This document shows positions 53,712 through 62,769 of a stretch of DNA of 64,000 nt, piece after piece. The translations under genes were made by a program, and so were the position numbers. The stretch covers positions 1,240,001-1,304,000 of the forward strand of contig NZ_JAIUZM010000001.1 in NCBI RefSeq assembly GCF_020171345.1, given 5' to 3'. This DNA comes from Microbulbifer agarilyticus. Its GTDB lineage: Bacteria > Pseudomonadota > Gammaproteobacteria > Pseudomonadales > Cellvibrionaceae. The notes below the pieces were generated by a model. The model worked only from the letters and a program-made list of their open reading frames with translations, searched no databases and was not told where the DNA came from. How positions within the stretch are numbered: position 1 is the first letter of the stretch; each line of letters opens with the position of its first letter.

Positions 53712-55604
53712 ATGGCACAAGATAATTTTTTACTTCAGGCCGTCATTTTTCTCGGCGCCGCAGTGATCTCGGTACCGTTGGCCAAACGGCTTGGCTTCGG
53801 CTCGGTACTGGGCTATCTGGTTGCTGGCGTACTGATCGGCCCCCACGCCTTCGGTCTGGTGGGCGATACCAGCGATGAACTGCACTTCGCCGAATTCGGC
53901 GTCGCCCTGATGTTGTTCCTGATTGGCCTGGAGCTGCAACCCAGGAAACTGTGGGCACTGCGCGGGGCGATTTTTGGTACCGGCGGCGCCCAGGTGCTGC
54001 TGACTGCGTTGGCGGTATCCGGGCTGGCCATCGCCCTGTTTGGCTTTGACTGGCGCAGTGCCACCGCGGTCGGTCTGATACTGGCGCTATCTTCCACCGC
54101 TATAGTGCTGCAATCCCTGTCGGAAAAAAATTTGCTGAAGACCGAGGGCGGACGCAACGCATTCAGCGTGCTGCTATTTCAGGACATCGCGGTAATTCCC
54201 ATTCTCGCCCTGTTGCCCCTGCTAGCGACGGTAGAAGTTGCCCCCGATCCCAACGACCTGCAGGGCTGGAGCTACGCGTTCGCGGTGCTGGGTGCGGTGA
54301 TCGGGCTGATTCTGGCGGGGCGCTACCTGCTGACACCGCTGCTGCGCATTGTCGTGGGCACCCGCACCCGCGAGCTGTTCACCGCCTGCGCGCTGTTGAT
54401 CGTACTGAGTGCCGCCGCGCTGATGAGCTGGCTGGAACTGTCACCGGCGCTAGGTACCTTTATTGCCGGCGTGGTGCTGGCGGAGAGCGAATTCCGCCAC
54501 GAGCTGGAGGCGGATATCGAGCCGTTTAAAGGCTTGCTACTAGGGCTCTTCTTCCTGGCGGTGGGCGCCACCCTGGATCTGGCACTGGTGATGCAGCAGC
54601 CGTTGCTGTTGTTCGGCTTGTTGCTACTGATGGTGTTGGTGAAGTTCATCATTCTGTTCGCATTGGCGCGCTTCCGCGGCATGGCGAAAGGGGAGGACTG
54701 GCTGTTTGCACTGTCACTGGCACAGGCGGGTGAGTTTGGTTTTGTACTGCTGGCCTACGCCAGCCAGAACCACGTGTTGCCGTCGGATGTCAGCAGTATT
54801 CTGATCGCGCTGATTGCACTGTCGATGGCGTTCACCCCACTGTTGCTGCTGGCCTACGAGCAATTGATCCAGCCAAAATTCTTCTCCGGCCCGCAGCTAC
54901 CGGATGTTGCCGACAGTGGCCCGCACGACGACGGCTCGCCAGTAATCATCATCGGTTACGGCCGCTATGGACAGATTACCGGGCGCATGATCAATGCCTG
55001 TGGTTTCGAGACAACCCTGCTGGAACACAATGCGGAGCAGTTGGAGATGGTGCGCCGTTATGGCATCAGGGCCTACTATGGTGATGCGTCCCGCGGCGAC
55101 TTGCTGCATGCCGCCGGCGCCGACAACGCCAAGCTCATCATCCTCACCCTGAGCGATCAGGCGGCATCGCTGGATATCATTGCACGCATTCAGAAGCACT
55201 TCCCGCACCTCACCATCCTTGCCCGTGCACGCAACCGCATGCACCAATATGCGTTGATGGAAGCGGGGGTGAAGTATATCTACCGCGAGACCGTCGACAG
55301 CGCCATCGAAATCGGCGCGGGCGCGCTGCAGTTGCTGGGACTGTCCAAGCACCAGGCCCTGCGCGCGGCGCGCAAATTCAAACAGCACGACCAGCGCATG
55401 CTGGAGTCGCTGTTCCCGTATTGGCGCGATGAATCCCAGCATATTGCCCAGACCAAGATCTATCGCGAACAACTGTTGCAGGCACTGCAGGAAGACCGGC
55501 GGGATCCCGACCTGCACCTGGATCACCACTGGGACGACGGCGATAGCAATCAAACGCAGCGCAAGCAGAAGAAAGGAAAAAAGGCGGTGCAGCCGGGGCT
55601 TTAA
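53712..55604 (+). CDS. CPA2 family K+/H+ antiporter (KefB/KefC-like)
   Basis: A 630-residue protein with an N-terminal 12-helix exchanger domain (GPHAFGLVGDTSDELHFAEF, FLIGLELQPRKLW, LLFQDIAVIPILALLPL) and a cytoplasmic RCK/TrkA-N domain from about residue 412, with the nucleotide motif GYGRYGQ at 415. KefC-type systems extrude K+ to acidify the cell under electrophile stress and are held shut by glutathione. The C-terminal tail (about 560-630) is charged and lysine-rich. No kefF/kefG-type subunit gene is adjacent. Confidence 0.92.
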   Translation: MAQDNFLLQAVIFLGAAVISVPLAKRLGFGSVLGYLVAGVLIGPHAFGLVGDTSDELHFAEFGVALMLFLIGLELQPRKLWALRGAIFGTGGAQVLLTALAVSGLAIALFGFDWRSATAVGLILALSSTAIVLQSLSEKNLLKTEGGRNAFSVLLFQDIAVIPILALLPLLATVEVAPDPNDLQGWSYAFAVLGAVIGLILAGRYLLTPLLRIVVGTRTRELFTACALLIVLSAAALMSWLELSPALGTFIAGVVLAESEFRHELEADIEPFKGLLLGLFFLAVGATLDLALVMQQPLLLFGLLLLMVLVKFIILFALARFRGMAKGEDWLFALSLAQAGEFGFVLLAYASQNHVLPSDVSSILIALIALSMAFTPLLLLAYEQLIQPKFFSGPQLPDVADSGPHDDGSPVIIIGYGRYGQITGRMINACGFETTLLEHNAEQLEMVRRYGIRAYYGDASRGDLLHAAGADNAKLIILTLSDQAASLDIIARIQKHFPHLTILARARNRMHQYALMEAGVKYIYRETVDSAIEIGAGALQLLGLSKHQALRAARKFKQHDQRMLESLFPYWRDESQHIAQTKIYREQLLQALQEDRRDPDLHLDHHWDDGDSNQTQRKQKKGKKAVQPGL

Positions 55605-55677
55605 TACAGGAACTTATACCGGTGCAATTGATCTGAGCGGGATCATTTTCTAAAAAATTCAATAACGAGACTGCGCC

Positions 55678-56604
55678 GTGAAAAATATTTTTGCCCGCCT
55701 GCTGCTGTGTGGCGGGCTTGCCACGCTGACAAGCTTCACTTCTGCCCAAACGGAAAGCCCCCAAGGTCCCGAGTCCAAACCGTATGCGATCAAACCATAC
55801 ACAATCAAGGGCTCGCAGGTGGTGGATATCCACTCGCAAGCCAACGGCAAAGACTACGAGCTGTTCATCAAGCTGCCGCGTTCTTTCCACAACACCGAGC
55901 AGCAATACCCACTGGTGCTGGTCAACGACGCGGACTATGCATTTCCGTTGATCAGCAGTATCACCCGGCAGCTCGGCGACCACGGCAAAAAAATTGAAGA
56001 CGTGGTGCTGGTAGGCGTGTCCTACTCCAAGGGCGATAACGGCGGGCTCAGCCGCACCCGCGATTACACACCGACCCCATCACCCTATGAAAAAGGTGGC
56101 CACTCTGAGGCCGCGCGCCGGGCCTCCGGTCAATCGGCAAAATACATCCGCTTTCTCGCCGACGAGGTGCTCCCCTATCTCAGCAAACACTACCGTATCC
56201 ATCCGCACAAAAAGATTTTTGTGGGGCACTCCTTCGGTGGCCTGCTCGGTGCATCGATTCTGTTCGATCAGCCCGAAGCGTTCGACTACTACATCCTCGG
56301 CAGCCCATCCCTGTGGTACGACAACAAGGTGATCTTTGAGATGGAATCCCGCTATGCCAAGCGGCACAAGGCACTGGATGCGCGGGTGATGATGGTGATC
56401 GGCGAATACGAAAACGGTAAACCGCACAGCCATTTCACCATGGTCGACGACATGCTCGCGTTTGAACAGCAATTGGTATCGCGGGAATACGCCGGTCTTG
56501 AGGTCACAACCAAGGTGATACCAGAGGAATACCACGTGAGTGTGTTTCCGACACTGATTACCGATGGGTTGCTGTGGGCAATTCCAAGATCGAAACCACT
56601 ATAG
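55678..56604 (+). CDS. Secreted alpha/beta hydrolase (esterase D/IroE-like)
   Basis: A 308-residue protein with a signal peptide (cleavage about SA-QT, residue 23). The alpha/beta hydrolase fold has nucleophile S185 in GHSFGG, and the catalytic histidine is probably H of PEEYHVSVFP. The family (COG2819-like) contains ferric-siderophore esterases such as IroE and general esterases; there is no siderophore gene nearby. The start is GTG 55678. It is convergent with the SDR gene, 21 bases apart. Confidence 0.86.
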   Translation: MKNIFARLLLCGGLATLTSFTSAQTESPQGPESKPYAIKPYTIKGSQVVDIHSQANGKDYELFIKLPRSFHNTEQQYPLVLVNDADYAFPLISSITRQLGDHGKKIEDVVLVGVSYSKGDNGGLSRTRDYTPTPSPYEKGGHSEAARRASGQSAKYIRFLADEVLPYLSKHYRIHPHKKIFVGHSFGGLLGASILFDQPEAFDYYILGSPSLWYDNKVIFEMESRYAKRHKALDARVMMVIGEYENGKPHSHFTMVDDMLAFEQQLVSREYAGLEVTTKVIPEEYHVSVFPTLITDGLLWAIPRSKPL

Positions 56605-56625
56605 ACACAGCATTTTCCGGGGCAG

Positions 56626-57429
56626 TTACTTCTTTTTCGGTGATGCAGTGCTGCCCGCCAGGATACCGCCGTCGACCACCAGCTCGGTGCCGGTGACATA
56701 TTTGGACTCATCCGATGCGAGATACAGCGCGGCATAGGCCACATCCATCGGCTCGCCCATGGTGCGCAGGGGAATATCGGCTGCGATTTTCGCAATCGCC
56801 TCCGCACGCTCAGCACCCTGGCCCAGTATCGAATCCCACAGCGGGGTGAGGATGGCGCCGGGGTGAATCGAGTTACAGCGAATGCGGTACCCCTGTTGCG
56901 CACAATACAGGGCGACCGATTTGGTGTGGTTGCGAATCGCGGCCTTGCTCGATGCATAGGCCGCAGCACCGGGAATCCCCACATTCCCCGAGCGCGAGGA
57001 CAAGTTAACGATGCTGCCATGCGCGGCCTGTTTCATCAGCTTGATCGCTGCCCGGCAACCCATCGCCACACCCTCCACATTGACCTGGTGGATTTTCTGC
57101 CAGCTTGGCAGATTGAAGTTCTCCGGATCAAAGGGACCCTCGGTTTCCATAAAACCGGTTATACCCGCATTGTTGACCAGAATATCCAGCCGGCCGAACT
57201 GTTGCTCAATGGCGCTGGAAATTGAATCCCATTGGGACTCGTCAGCCACATCCAGATGGATATAGTGGGCGGCGCCGCCAATTTCAGAGCACACCGCCTG
57301 GCCCCGGACATCGTCGATATCGCTGAGAATGACCGTCGCCCCCTCCTGTGCAAACAGCTCGGCAACGGCGCGCCCGATACCTTTGGCGGCGCCGGTAACC
57401 AGCGCGACTTTATTTTCCAGTCGATGCAT
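56626..57429 (-). CDS. Short-chain dehydrogenase/reductase
   Basis: A classical SDR of 267 residues: NAD(P) motif TGAAKGIG (12-19), NNAG in VNNAGI (86-89), catalytic S144 or S145, Y158 and K162 (AAAYASSKAAI). The D39 region (LSDIDD) suggests NAD preference. ATG 57429 is chosen; a TTG 15 bases upstream is possible. It is the last gene of the dehydrogenase operon, 18 bases after the cytochrome gene, and might oxidise a product of the GMC enzyme. The substrate is unknown. Confidence 0.92.
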   Translation of the reverse strand: MHRLENKVALVTGAAKGIGRAVAELFAQEGATVILSDIDDVRGQAVCSEIGGAAHYIHLDVADESQWDSISSAIEQQFGRLDILVNNAGITGFMETEGPFDPENFNLPSWQKIHQVNVEGVAMGCRAAIKLMKQAAHGSIVNLSSRSGNVGIPGAAAYASSKAAIRNHTKSVALYCAQQGYRIRCNSIHPGAILTPLWDSILGQGAERAEAIAKIAADIPLRTMGEPMDVAYAALYLASDESKYVTGTELVVDGGILAGSTASPKKK

Positions 57430-57447
57430 TTCGTGCGACCCCAATAA

Positions 57448-58782
57448 TCAGTTATTCGGTTCCGGCGTTTGCCGGGGAGGTACGGCAAACTGCGCGCGCA
57501 AATAATTCATCAGCCTCTTGAGTTGCTCCTCGTCCATTTTGTTGGCGAACCCAGGCATCATTTTTTCTTCACCATCAATGGTGCGGCTAATACCTTCCAG
57601 TATTGCCTGACGCAAGTTGTGATCGTCTTTCGCGCCAACGGTTGAGTTCCGAATCAGCGATGGATAATAACCATCCTTGCTGCCGGTTCCGTCCACCCCG
57701 TGGCAGGTCGCGCAAAATCCCAGGTACAGTCGCGCACCATCGGCCTTTTTTCTCGGATCAATATCCCGCGACAAGGGGTTACCGCGCAGGATGACTACGT
57801 CAGTGGCGGGGTTGCCGAGGCTCTGCCGTGGCATTCTGACTCTGCCTTTTACGGGGGGGATGTCCCGCAGGTAAGTCACGATGGCCGCTATGTCACTGTC
57901 GTGCATGTTGGCAAGACTATTTTCGATAGCCTCCGCCATGGAGCCGCCGGCCTGGGCCAGGCGGTTTACATGACCGGTCTTTAGATACTGTGTGAGCTGC
58001 TCTTCTGTCCACTTGCCAATACCGCCGATTGGATCCGGCGTAATGTTGTACGCCTCCCAACCATCCAGCACCGGGCCACCGGCGAGGAATCCTTTCTTGG
58101 TTTCGTCAAACGCTTTTGCCTGGAAGGCCAGCCCGCGGGGCGTATGACACTCGCCGCAGTGGGCTGGCCCCTGTACGAGGTAAGCACCGCGGTTCCAAGC
58201 ATCACTTTTCTGCGGGTTCGGCTCAAAGGGTTTGTTGGGTGTAAACAACAAATTCCAAAAATAGAGTGGCCAGCGCGCGCTGAGCAATTGCGGGATTTTG
58301 TTTGGCGGAGGTCTTTCATGTACCGGCGCGACGCCGAACAGAAAATAGGCATACAGCGCCTTGATATCCTCATCGATAATCTTCGCGTAGGAAACATATG
58401 GCATCGCTGGATACAGGTTGCGCCCATCCTTACCAATGCCTTCACGCAGCGCCCGGTCAAACTCCTGAAGGGTCCAGCCGCCGATACCGGTGGCAATATC
58501 CGGCGTGATGTTGCTTGAATACAGTGTCCCCAAGAGCGGCACATGCAGTGCACGCCCACCGGCATACACAGACCCACCCTCTGCGGTGTGGCAGGCTTTG
58601 CAATCAGCGGCAACCGAAAGGTAACGCCCCTTCTCAATCAGATCGGCGCGGTTCAGCTCTTTATTCACGGAGGCGGCCGCAGCTTCATCCCAGATTTCTT
58701 GCGCAACCGCATGCCAGCCCGCCAACAGACTCCCTGCGAGGGCGATGGTGATTACATAAAGCCAGAGAAGACGCCGGTGCAT
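57448..58782 (-). CDS. Triheme membrane-associated cytochrome c of a periplasmic dehydrogenase
   Basis: A 444-residue exported cytochrome with three c-heme sites: CKACH (61-65), CGECH (209-213) and CATCH (357-361). The N-terminal hydrophobic segment (residues 5-27) is a signal or anchor. This is the arrangement of the cytochrome subunit of alcohol, gluconate or sorbitol dehydrogenases, which passes electrons from the FAD subunit to ubiquinone. It follows the GMC gene with six bases between, and the SDR gene comes next. The end is rich in P and N. Confidence 0.93.
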   Translation of the reverse strand: MHRRLLWLYVITIALAGSLLAGWHAVAQEIWDEAAAASVNKELNRADLIEKGRYLSVAADCKACHTAEGGSVYAGGRALHVPLLGTLYSSNITPDIATGIGGWTLQEFDRALREGIGKDGRNLYPAMPYVSYAKIIDEDIKALYAYFLFGVAPVHERPPPNKIPQLLSARWPLYFWNLLFTPNKPFEPNPQKSDAWNRGAYLVQGPAHCGECHTPRGLAFQAKAFDETKKGFLAGGPVLDGWEAYNITPDPIGGIGKWTEEQLTQYLKTGHVNRLAQAGGSMAEAIENSLANMHDSDIAAIVTYLRDIPPVKGRVRMPRQSLGNPATDVVILRGNPLSRDIDPRKKADGARLYLGFCATCHGVDGTGSKDGYYPSLIRNSTVGAKDDHNLRQAILEGISRTIDGEEKMMPGFANKMDEEQLKRLMNYLRAQFAVPPRQTPEPNN

Positions 58783-58788
58783 TGCTGC

Positions 58789-60396
58789 TCAACCCTCCCT
58801 GAGCAGGGTGTCTGCCAGACGCAGGGCAAGCGCGGCAATCGTCAGCGTAACGTTGACGGTACCCACGGAAGGCATCACCGAACTGCCCGCAACAAACAGG
58901 TTGGGATGGTCGAAGGTTCGGCAGTCCTTGTCGACAACCGAGTCCGTCGCGCGGCTACCCATAATCGTGGTGCCTGTGATGTGGTTGTTGGGGGCAAAAT
59001 CGTCGGCAAAGGTGACTTCGCTACCACCCATCAGCTTGGCGATTTCTGTGTAGAGTTCACGGGTATGTGCAGCGCTTTTCACCACATAGTTATCGATCGC
59101 GTAGGTAATTTCCGGACGCGGAATGCCGCTGGCGTCTTTTTCAGTGCTGCTGGGCTGAATGCGATTTTGTGGCTGGGGCATGATCTCGTGGAAACTATTG
59201 AACTCCACATAGGTGGCGGCACGCTCGCGCAGTTGCTCGGTGACACCAAGTACATCCATCGTCCCAGAATTTCGCAGTACCGCCTCGGTCGCTTTGTGTA
59301 TCGCAGAGCCGTTCGACAGATGCAGTTTCTTGCCGGCGTACTCGCTGCGAAATGCTCCGTCGCGAAAACCGATGGCCGAGGTCATTTCCTGGGGCCCACG
59401 CCCGGGCCACAACCGTTCATCGGCGTAGAAGTGGACGCCGGTGCCCGGATGATCCATCAGGTTGCGCCCCACCATGTCCGAGCGATTGCCGACCCCATTC
59501 GGATGGTTGCGCGCCGCGGAAAGCAGCATAAGTTTGGGCGTTTCGATGCCATTCGCCGCAAGCACAAATTTTTTGCCGGTGACACGATGACGTTTGCCGC
59601 GCGGGTCCTTGTATTCCGCAGCGACAATTCGGTCGCCCTCGGTCACCAGCCTGTTGACCACAGCGCTGTCAATCAACTCTGCGCCATTGGCCTCGGCTTT
59701 TTCCACATGCACGATGCCGTTATACATGGCGCCAATTGGGCAAATCGGCATGCAGTTATTATTGCCACAGCAGGTTGGTCGGCCATCGTAAGGGCGGCTG
59801 TTGCGCGCCACCGGTTCCGTCACCACCCTCCAGGCGGGATTGTGCCGGTTCATGCGCGTTTTGAGCCGCGCGTCATTGTAAGAGAGGGGCAGCGGCTGCA
59901 TGGGGTAGGCCGCGCTGCGCGGCGAACCCAGTTCTTCATCTTTCGGGCCCCACACACCCAGTTCCTGCTCGGCGCGGTAATACCACGGCTCCAGGTCACC
60001 GTATTCAATCGGCCAGTCCCGGCCAACCCCATACAGGCTTTTCAACTTGAAATCATTCGGCAAAAAGCGCCAACAGGAAGCCGCCCAGTGCCAGGTGGTG
60101 CCACCCACCGCACGAATATACTGTTGCTTGAATTTGTGGCTGCCCTTGAAGATCAGATAGTTGTTGGCGAATTCACCGTACTGCGGATGGGGCGCCCAGC
60201 GGGGTGACCGATAAGCGGCCATAAAGTCGGACTTATCCAGCTGGTTGCGAAACCGTTCCACCGTGCGCCAGCGCGCAACGCGCGGCCCCGCCTCGAGAAT
60301 AACTACGGATTTCCCGGCTCTGGCCAGCTCGTTGGCCACCAGCGCACCGGCCACCCCCGACCCGATTACCACATACTCCGCATCCCTGCTCGCCAA
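58789..60396 (-). CDS. GMC-family FAD dehydrogenase, large subunit
   Basis: A 535-residue flavoprotein of the glucose-methanol-choline family. The dinucleotide motif YVVIGSGVAGALVANELARA has GSGVAG at 12-17. The C-terminal active-site segment NNHITGTTIMG carries the catalytic histidine, and PSVGTVNVTLTIAALALRLA is the FAD C-terminal motif. A GCNNNCMPIC-like stretch (CCGNNNCMPICPIGAMY) may hold a 3Fe-4S site, as in fructose or sorbitol dehydrogenases. The likely start is TTG 60396, just after the small-subunit stop; TTG 60438 would overlap that gene. No own signal peptide is seen, so it probably exports with the Tat small subunit. Confidence 0.9.
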   Translation of the reverse strand: MASRDAEYVVIGSGVAGALVANELARAGKSVVILEAGPRVARWRTVERFRNQLDKSDFMAAYRSPRWAPHPQYGEFANNYLIFKGSHKFKQQYIRAVGGTTWHWAASCWRFLPNDFKLKSLYGVGRDWPIEYGDLEPWYYRAEQELGVWGPKDEELGSPRSAAYPMQPLPLSYNDARLKTRMNRHNPAWRVVTEPVARNSRPYDGRPTCCGNNNCMPICPIGAMYNGIVHVEKAEANGAELIDSAVVNRLVTEGDRIVAAEYKDPRGKRHRVTGKKFVLAANGIETPKLMLLSAARNHPNGVGNRSDMVGRNLMDHPGTGVHFYADERLWPGRGPQEMTSAIGFRDGAFRSEYAGKKLHLSNGSAIHKATEAVLRNSGTMDVLGVTEQLRERAATYVEFNSFHEIMPQPQNRIQPSSTEKDASGIPRPEITYAIDNYVVKSAAHTRELYTEIAKLMGGSEVTFADDFAPNNHITGTTIMGSRATDSVVDKDCRTFDHPNLFVAGSSVMPSVGTVNVTLTIAALALRLADTLLREG

Positions 60397-60398
60397 AC

Positions 60399-60941
60399 CT
60401 AGACCCTCTTGAATTTCAGCTGTGGGGCCCTGGCCCAATCGCCGGGCTTGCCCGTGCAGTAGCTGGGTACGGGGAGAGCATCGGAGGTGAGCCGATACAT
60501 CAGCGCACGCTCATAGGTGACCAGCGTTTGACCAACGGTACCGAGAAACCAAGCCGCGATAATCAGTTTCGCTACCGGTGAATGGCGTTCAGCTTCACCG
60601 GGTTCGTCAGGTATAAGATCGAGCTGCTGTGCGAAGCTTGGGTACTGATCATTCAGCGCTACCAATAAACGCGCCGCCACTCTTCTATCTAATGGGGTAT
60701 CGATGGGCAGGGGATAAAACAGCTTCTGTGACACGGAAAAGAATTTTTCCAGGCGGTGCAAGGCGCTCTCCGCACTATCCGGCAAGCGATGCGACTGAGA
60801 GAAAACCGGTGCCACACTGCCGCCCACAAGGCTGGCACCCAAGACCAGTTGATGCCCGATAAATCTGCGCCTGGCAAGGGAATTCGGTGCTGCGCTCGTC
60901 GCTGCCCGCGCTTGCTCATCTTTGCACTTACCAGAGCCCAC
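60399..60941 (-). CDS. Tat-exported small subunit of the GMC dehydrogenase
   Basis: A 180-residue protein that fits the gluconate 2-dehydrogenase subunit 3 / sorbitol dehydrogenase small-subunit type. Its twin-arginine signal ARRRFIGHQLVLGASLVGG is at about residues 23-41. Body motifs include FFSVSQKLFYPLPIDTPLDRRV and the conserved AKLIIAAWFLGTVG, which fit this helical family. It probably carries the large flavoprotein subunit through the Tat system. GTG 60941 is the best start seen; it is the first gene of a four-gene operon. 163 bases separate it from the lipocalin gene. Confidence 0.85.
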   Translation of the reverse strand: MGSGKCKDEQARAATSAAPNSLARRRFIGHQLVLGASLVGGSVAPVFSQSHRLPDSAESALHRLEKFFSVSQKLFYPLPIDTPLDRRVAARLLVALNDQYPSFAQQLDLIPDEPGEAERHSPVAKLIIAAWFLGTVGQTLVTYERALMYRLTSDALPVPSYCTGKPGDWARAPQLKFKRV

Positions 60942-61104
60942 ACCACCCTCTCAGAGTAACTCATCATCCGTTAGTGGCAGTATAGATAAGGCTGGGAGAG
61001 CGCCGCCGGAAAGAGCGGTTACCCAGCGTAAATGGCAAAACTAGATCAACGGAACTGTGCGTCGATTATGCCCCGGGACCCACTCCGTCATGGAATAATG
61101 AACC

Positions 61105-61629
61105 TTAAGGTGCCTGCTCGACAAAGATCAGTGAGCGTGTATCAAAGCCGAGGGATTCAGCGCGGTTTATAAAACGCTGCTTAACCGCCTCATCCACAGT
61201 CGGCGTGCGAGACAGCAACCAGAGATAGGAACGGCTCGGTCCCGCAACCATTGCGTAGCGATAGTCCTGATCCAGGTCGAAAATGATATAGGACCCGTAG
61301 AAGGGGCCGAAGAAGGAGACCTTCAGGTGGCCGACATTGGGCGCGCCGACAAAGTATGCCTTGCCCTCTACCTGCTGCCATTTGCTTTTCTCGGCATCGA
61401 ACCCCCGATTGACCACTCTGACACCGCCGTTTTCACGCATACTGTACTCGGCAGTCACTCGAGTTAAGCCCCGTTCAAAAGAGTGATCCAGGCGCGCAAT
61501 TTCATACCATCGCCCGAGGTAAGGATCGAGGGTAAAATTCTCCACCGGTGTAACCCCCTCGGGGATACCGGTGCAGCTTGTGAGAAAAACACTGGCCGCA
61601 ATGACGAGGCGAGTTAAAAAATTCTTCAT
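61105..61629 (-). CDS. blc: Outer-membrane lipocalin Blc
   Basis: A bacterial lipocalin of 174 residues with a lipoprotein signal (lipobox LTSC, C19). The lipocalin core motif GRWYEIARLDHSFERGL is at about residues 39-55, and the C-terminal PSRSYLWLLSRTP motif is present. Blc binds lysophospholipids and is linked to membrane stress. It is transcribed on the same strand just downstream of the cio genes, with a 20-base gap, and may share their transcript. Confidence 0.93.
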   Translation of the reverse strand: MKNFLTRLVIAASVFLTSCTGIPEGVTPVENFTLDPYLGRWYEIARLDHSFERGLTRVTAEYSMRENGGVRVVNRGFDAEKSKWQQVEGKAYFVGAPNVGHLKVSFFGPFYGSYIIFDLDQDYRYAMVAGPSRSYLWLLSRTPTVDEAVKQRFINRAESLGFDTRSLIFVEQAP

Positions 61630-61648
61630 AGGGTTTTAAGCACCAATT

Positions 61649-61765
61649 TTAACTGCCAAGCCACCACCTGAGCACAAGGGAGACACTACCGAGCGCAGCC
61701 ACACTAGTCGCCCAAATCAGCACCATCCAACCCAACCGCTTCCGCGCGGCTGCTTCAATTTTCAT
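61649..61765 (-). CDS. Small DUF2474-like protein of the cio operon
   Basis: A 38-codon gene: ATG 61765 to TAA 61649. The protein begins MKIEAAARKRLGWMVLIWAT and continues as one hydrophobic helix (GWMVLIWATSVAALGS) with a basic N-terminus, ending RWWLGS. The cioB stop TGA and this ATG share one base (TGATG), which suggests coupled translation. Very short single-helix proteins of this kind (DUF2474; compare CydX) accompany bd-type oxidases and stabilise the complex. This one fits by size, place and pattern. It is too short for most gene callers. Confidence 0.78.
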   Translation of the reverse strand: MKIEAAARKRLGWMVLIWATSVAALGSVSLVLRWWLGS

Positions 61766-62769
61766 CAATGGTAACCCTCCGTACCTACCTTGCCGCGAAA
61801 CACCCAGTAAGCCCAGCCGGTATAGGCGAGGATGACCGGGATAATAAACACCGCACCCACCAGCAGAAACAACTGGCTATCTCGTGGCGCAGCCGCCTCC
61901 CAAAGCGAAATCGACGGCGGAACCATATTGGGGTAGATACTGATACAGAGCCCGATAAAACCTAAAAGGAACAGAGCCAATGCCATGACAAACGGCAACA
62001 GCTCGCGCCCTCTATTCAAACTCCAGAAAAGCACTGCGGTGCAAATAGCCACGAGCAGCGGCACCTGCGCAGTGAGTAATACCTGAGGCATTTCAAACCA
62101 GCGTCGCCAGTAGTCGTTGTGCAGAAATGGCGTTGCCACACTCACTGCAATGATCGCAACAACAGTGGCACTCGCCAGCCAGTAGGCAAGGCGATGGGCA
62201 TGACGCTGGCATCCCCCTTCGGTTTTGCGGATCAACCAGGTCGCACCGAGTAATGCATAACCCACAACGACTGCGATACCAGTAAGCATACTGAACGGGC
62301 TCAGCCAGTCCAGCCAACCACCTGAATAAGCGTTATTTTCGACCTCGATACCCTGCAGTATTGCCCCGATGGTAATCCCCTGCGCTAATGCGGCTACGGT
62401 CGAACCAACGTTAATCACCAGATCCCATAGCGGCTGATGCCTCGGGTCCCGCCAGCGGAATTCAAACGCAGCCCCACGGAATACCAGCCCCAGTAGCATC
62501 GCAATCATCAGCGGATATGTGGCAGGCAAAATAATCGCATAGGCGAGGGGGAATACCGCAAGTAAACCACCGCCTCCCATTACCAACCAGGTCTCATTAC
62601 CGTCCCAGAAAGGTGCAATCGAGTTAATAGCCTGATCCCGCTCTTGCCCCGGTTCAAGCACCGGGGACAGAATACCGACACCAAGATCGAAGCCATCCAA
62701 TGCCACGTAGGCGAAAATGGCGAAGCAAATTAGCGCCGCCCAAATCAGTGGCAGATCAAGATGTTCCAT
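61765..62769 (-). CDS. cioB: Cyanide-insensitive ubiquinol oxidase subunit II
   Basis: Subunit II (334 residues) of a bd-type quinol oxidase. The N-terminus MEHLDLPLIWAALICFAIFA and the following YVALDGFDLGVGIL are classic CydB/CioB motifs (G-F-D-L-G). EFRWRD is conserved near residue 110. About nine helices are predicted. ATG 62769 has GGGAGG upstream and overlaps the cioA stop by 14 bases; the longer reading from 62847 lies inside cioA. It acts with CioA as a terminal oxidase that survives cyanide and low oxygen. Confidence 0.95.
   Translation of the reverse strand: MEHLDLPLIWAALICFAIFAYVALDGFDLGVGILSPVLEPGQERDQAINSIAPFWDGNETWLVMGGGGLLAVFPLAYAIILPATYPLMIAMLLGLVFRGAAFEFRWRDPRHQPLWDLVINVGSTVAALAQGITIGAILQGIEVENNAYSGGWLDWLSPFSMLTGIAVVVGYALLGATWLIRKTEGGCQRHAHRLAYWLASATVVAIIAVSVATPFLHNDYWRRWFEMPQVLLTAQVPLLVAICTAVLFWSLNRGRELLPFVMALALFLLGFIGLCISIYPNMVPPSISLWEAAAPRDSQLFLLVGAVFIIPVILAYTGWAYWVFRGKVGTEGYH

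Noticed and set aside
58543-60207. 554-codon plus-strand frame
   Set aside because: It is antisense to the GMC dehydrogenase and cytochrome genes, which carry full motif sets.
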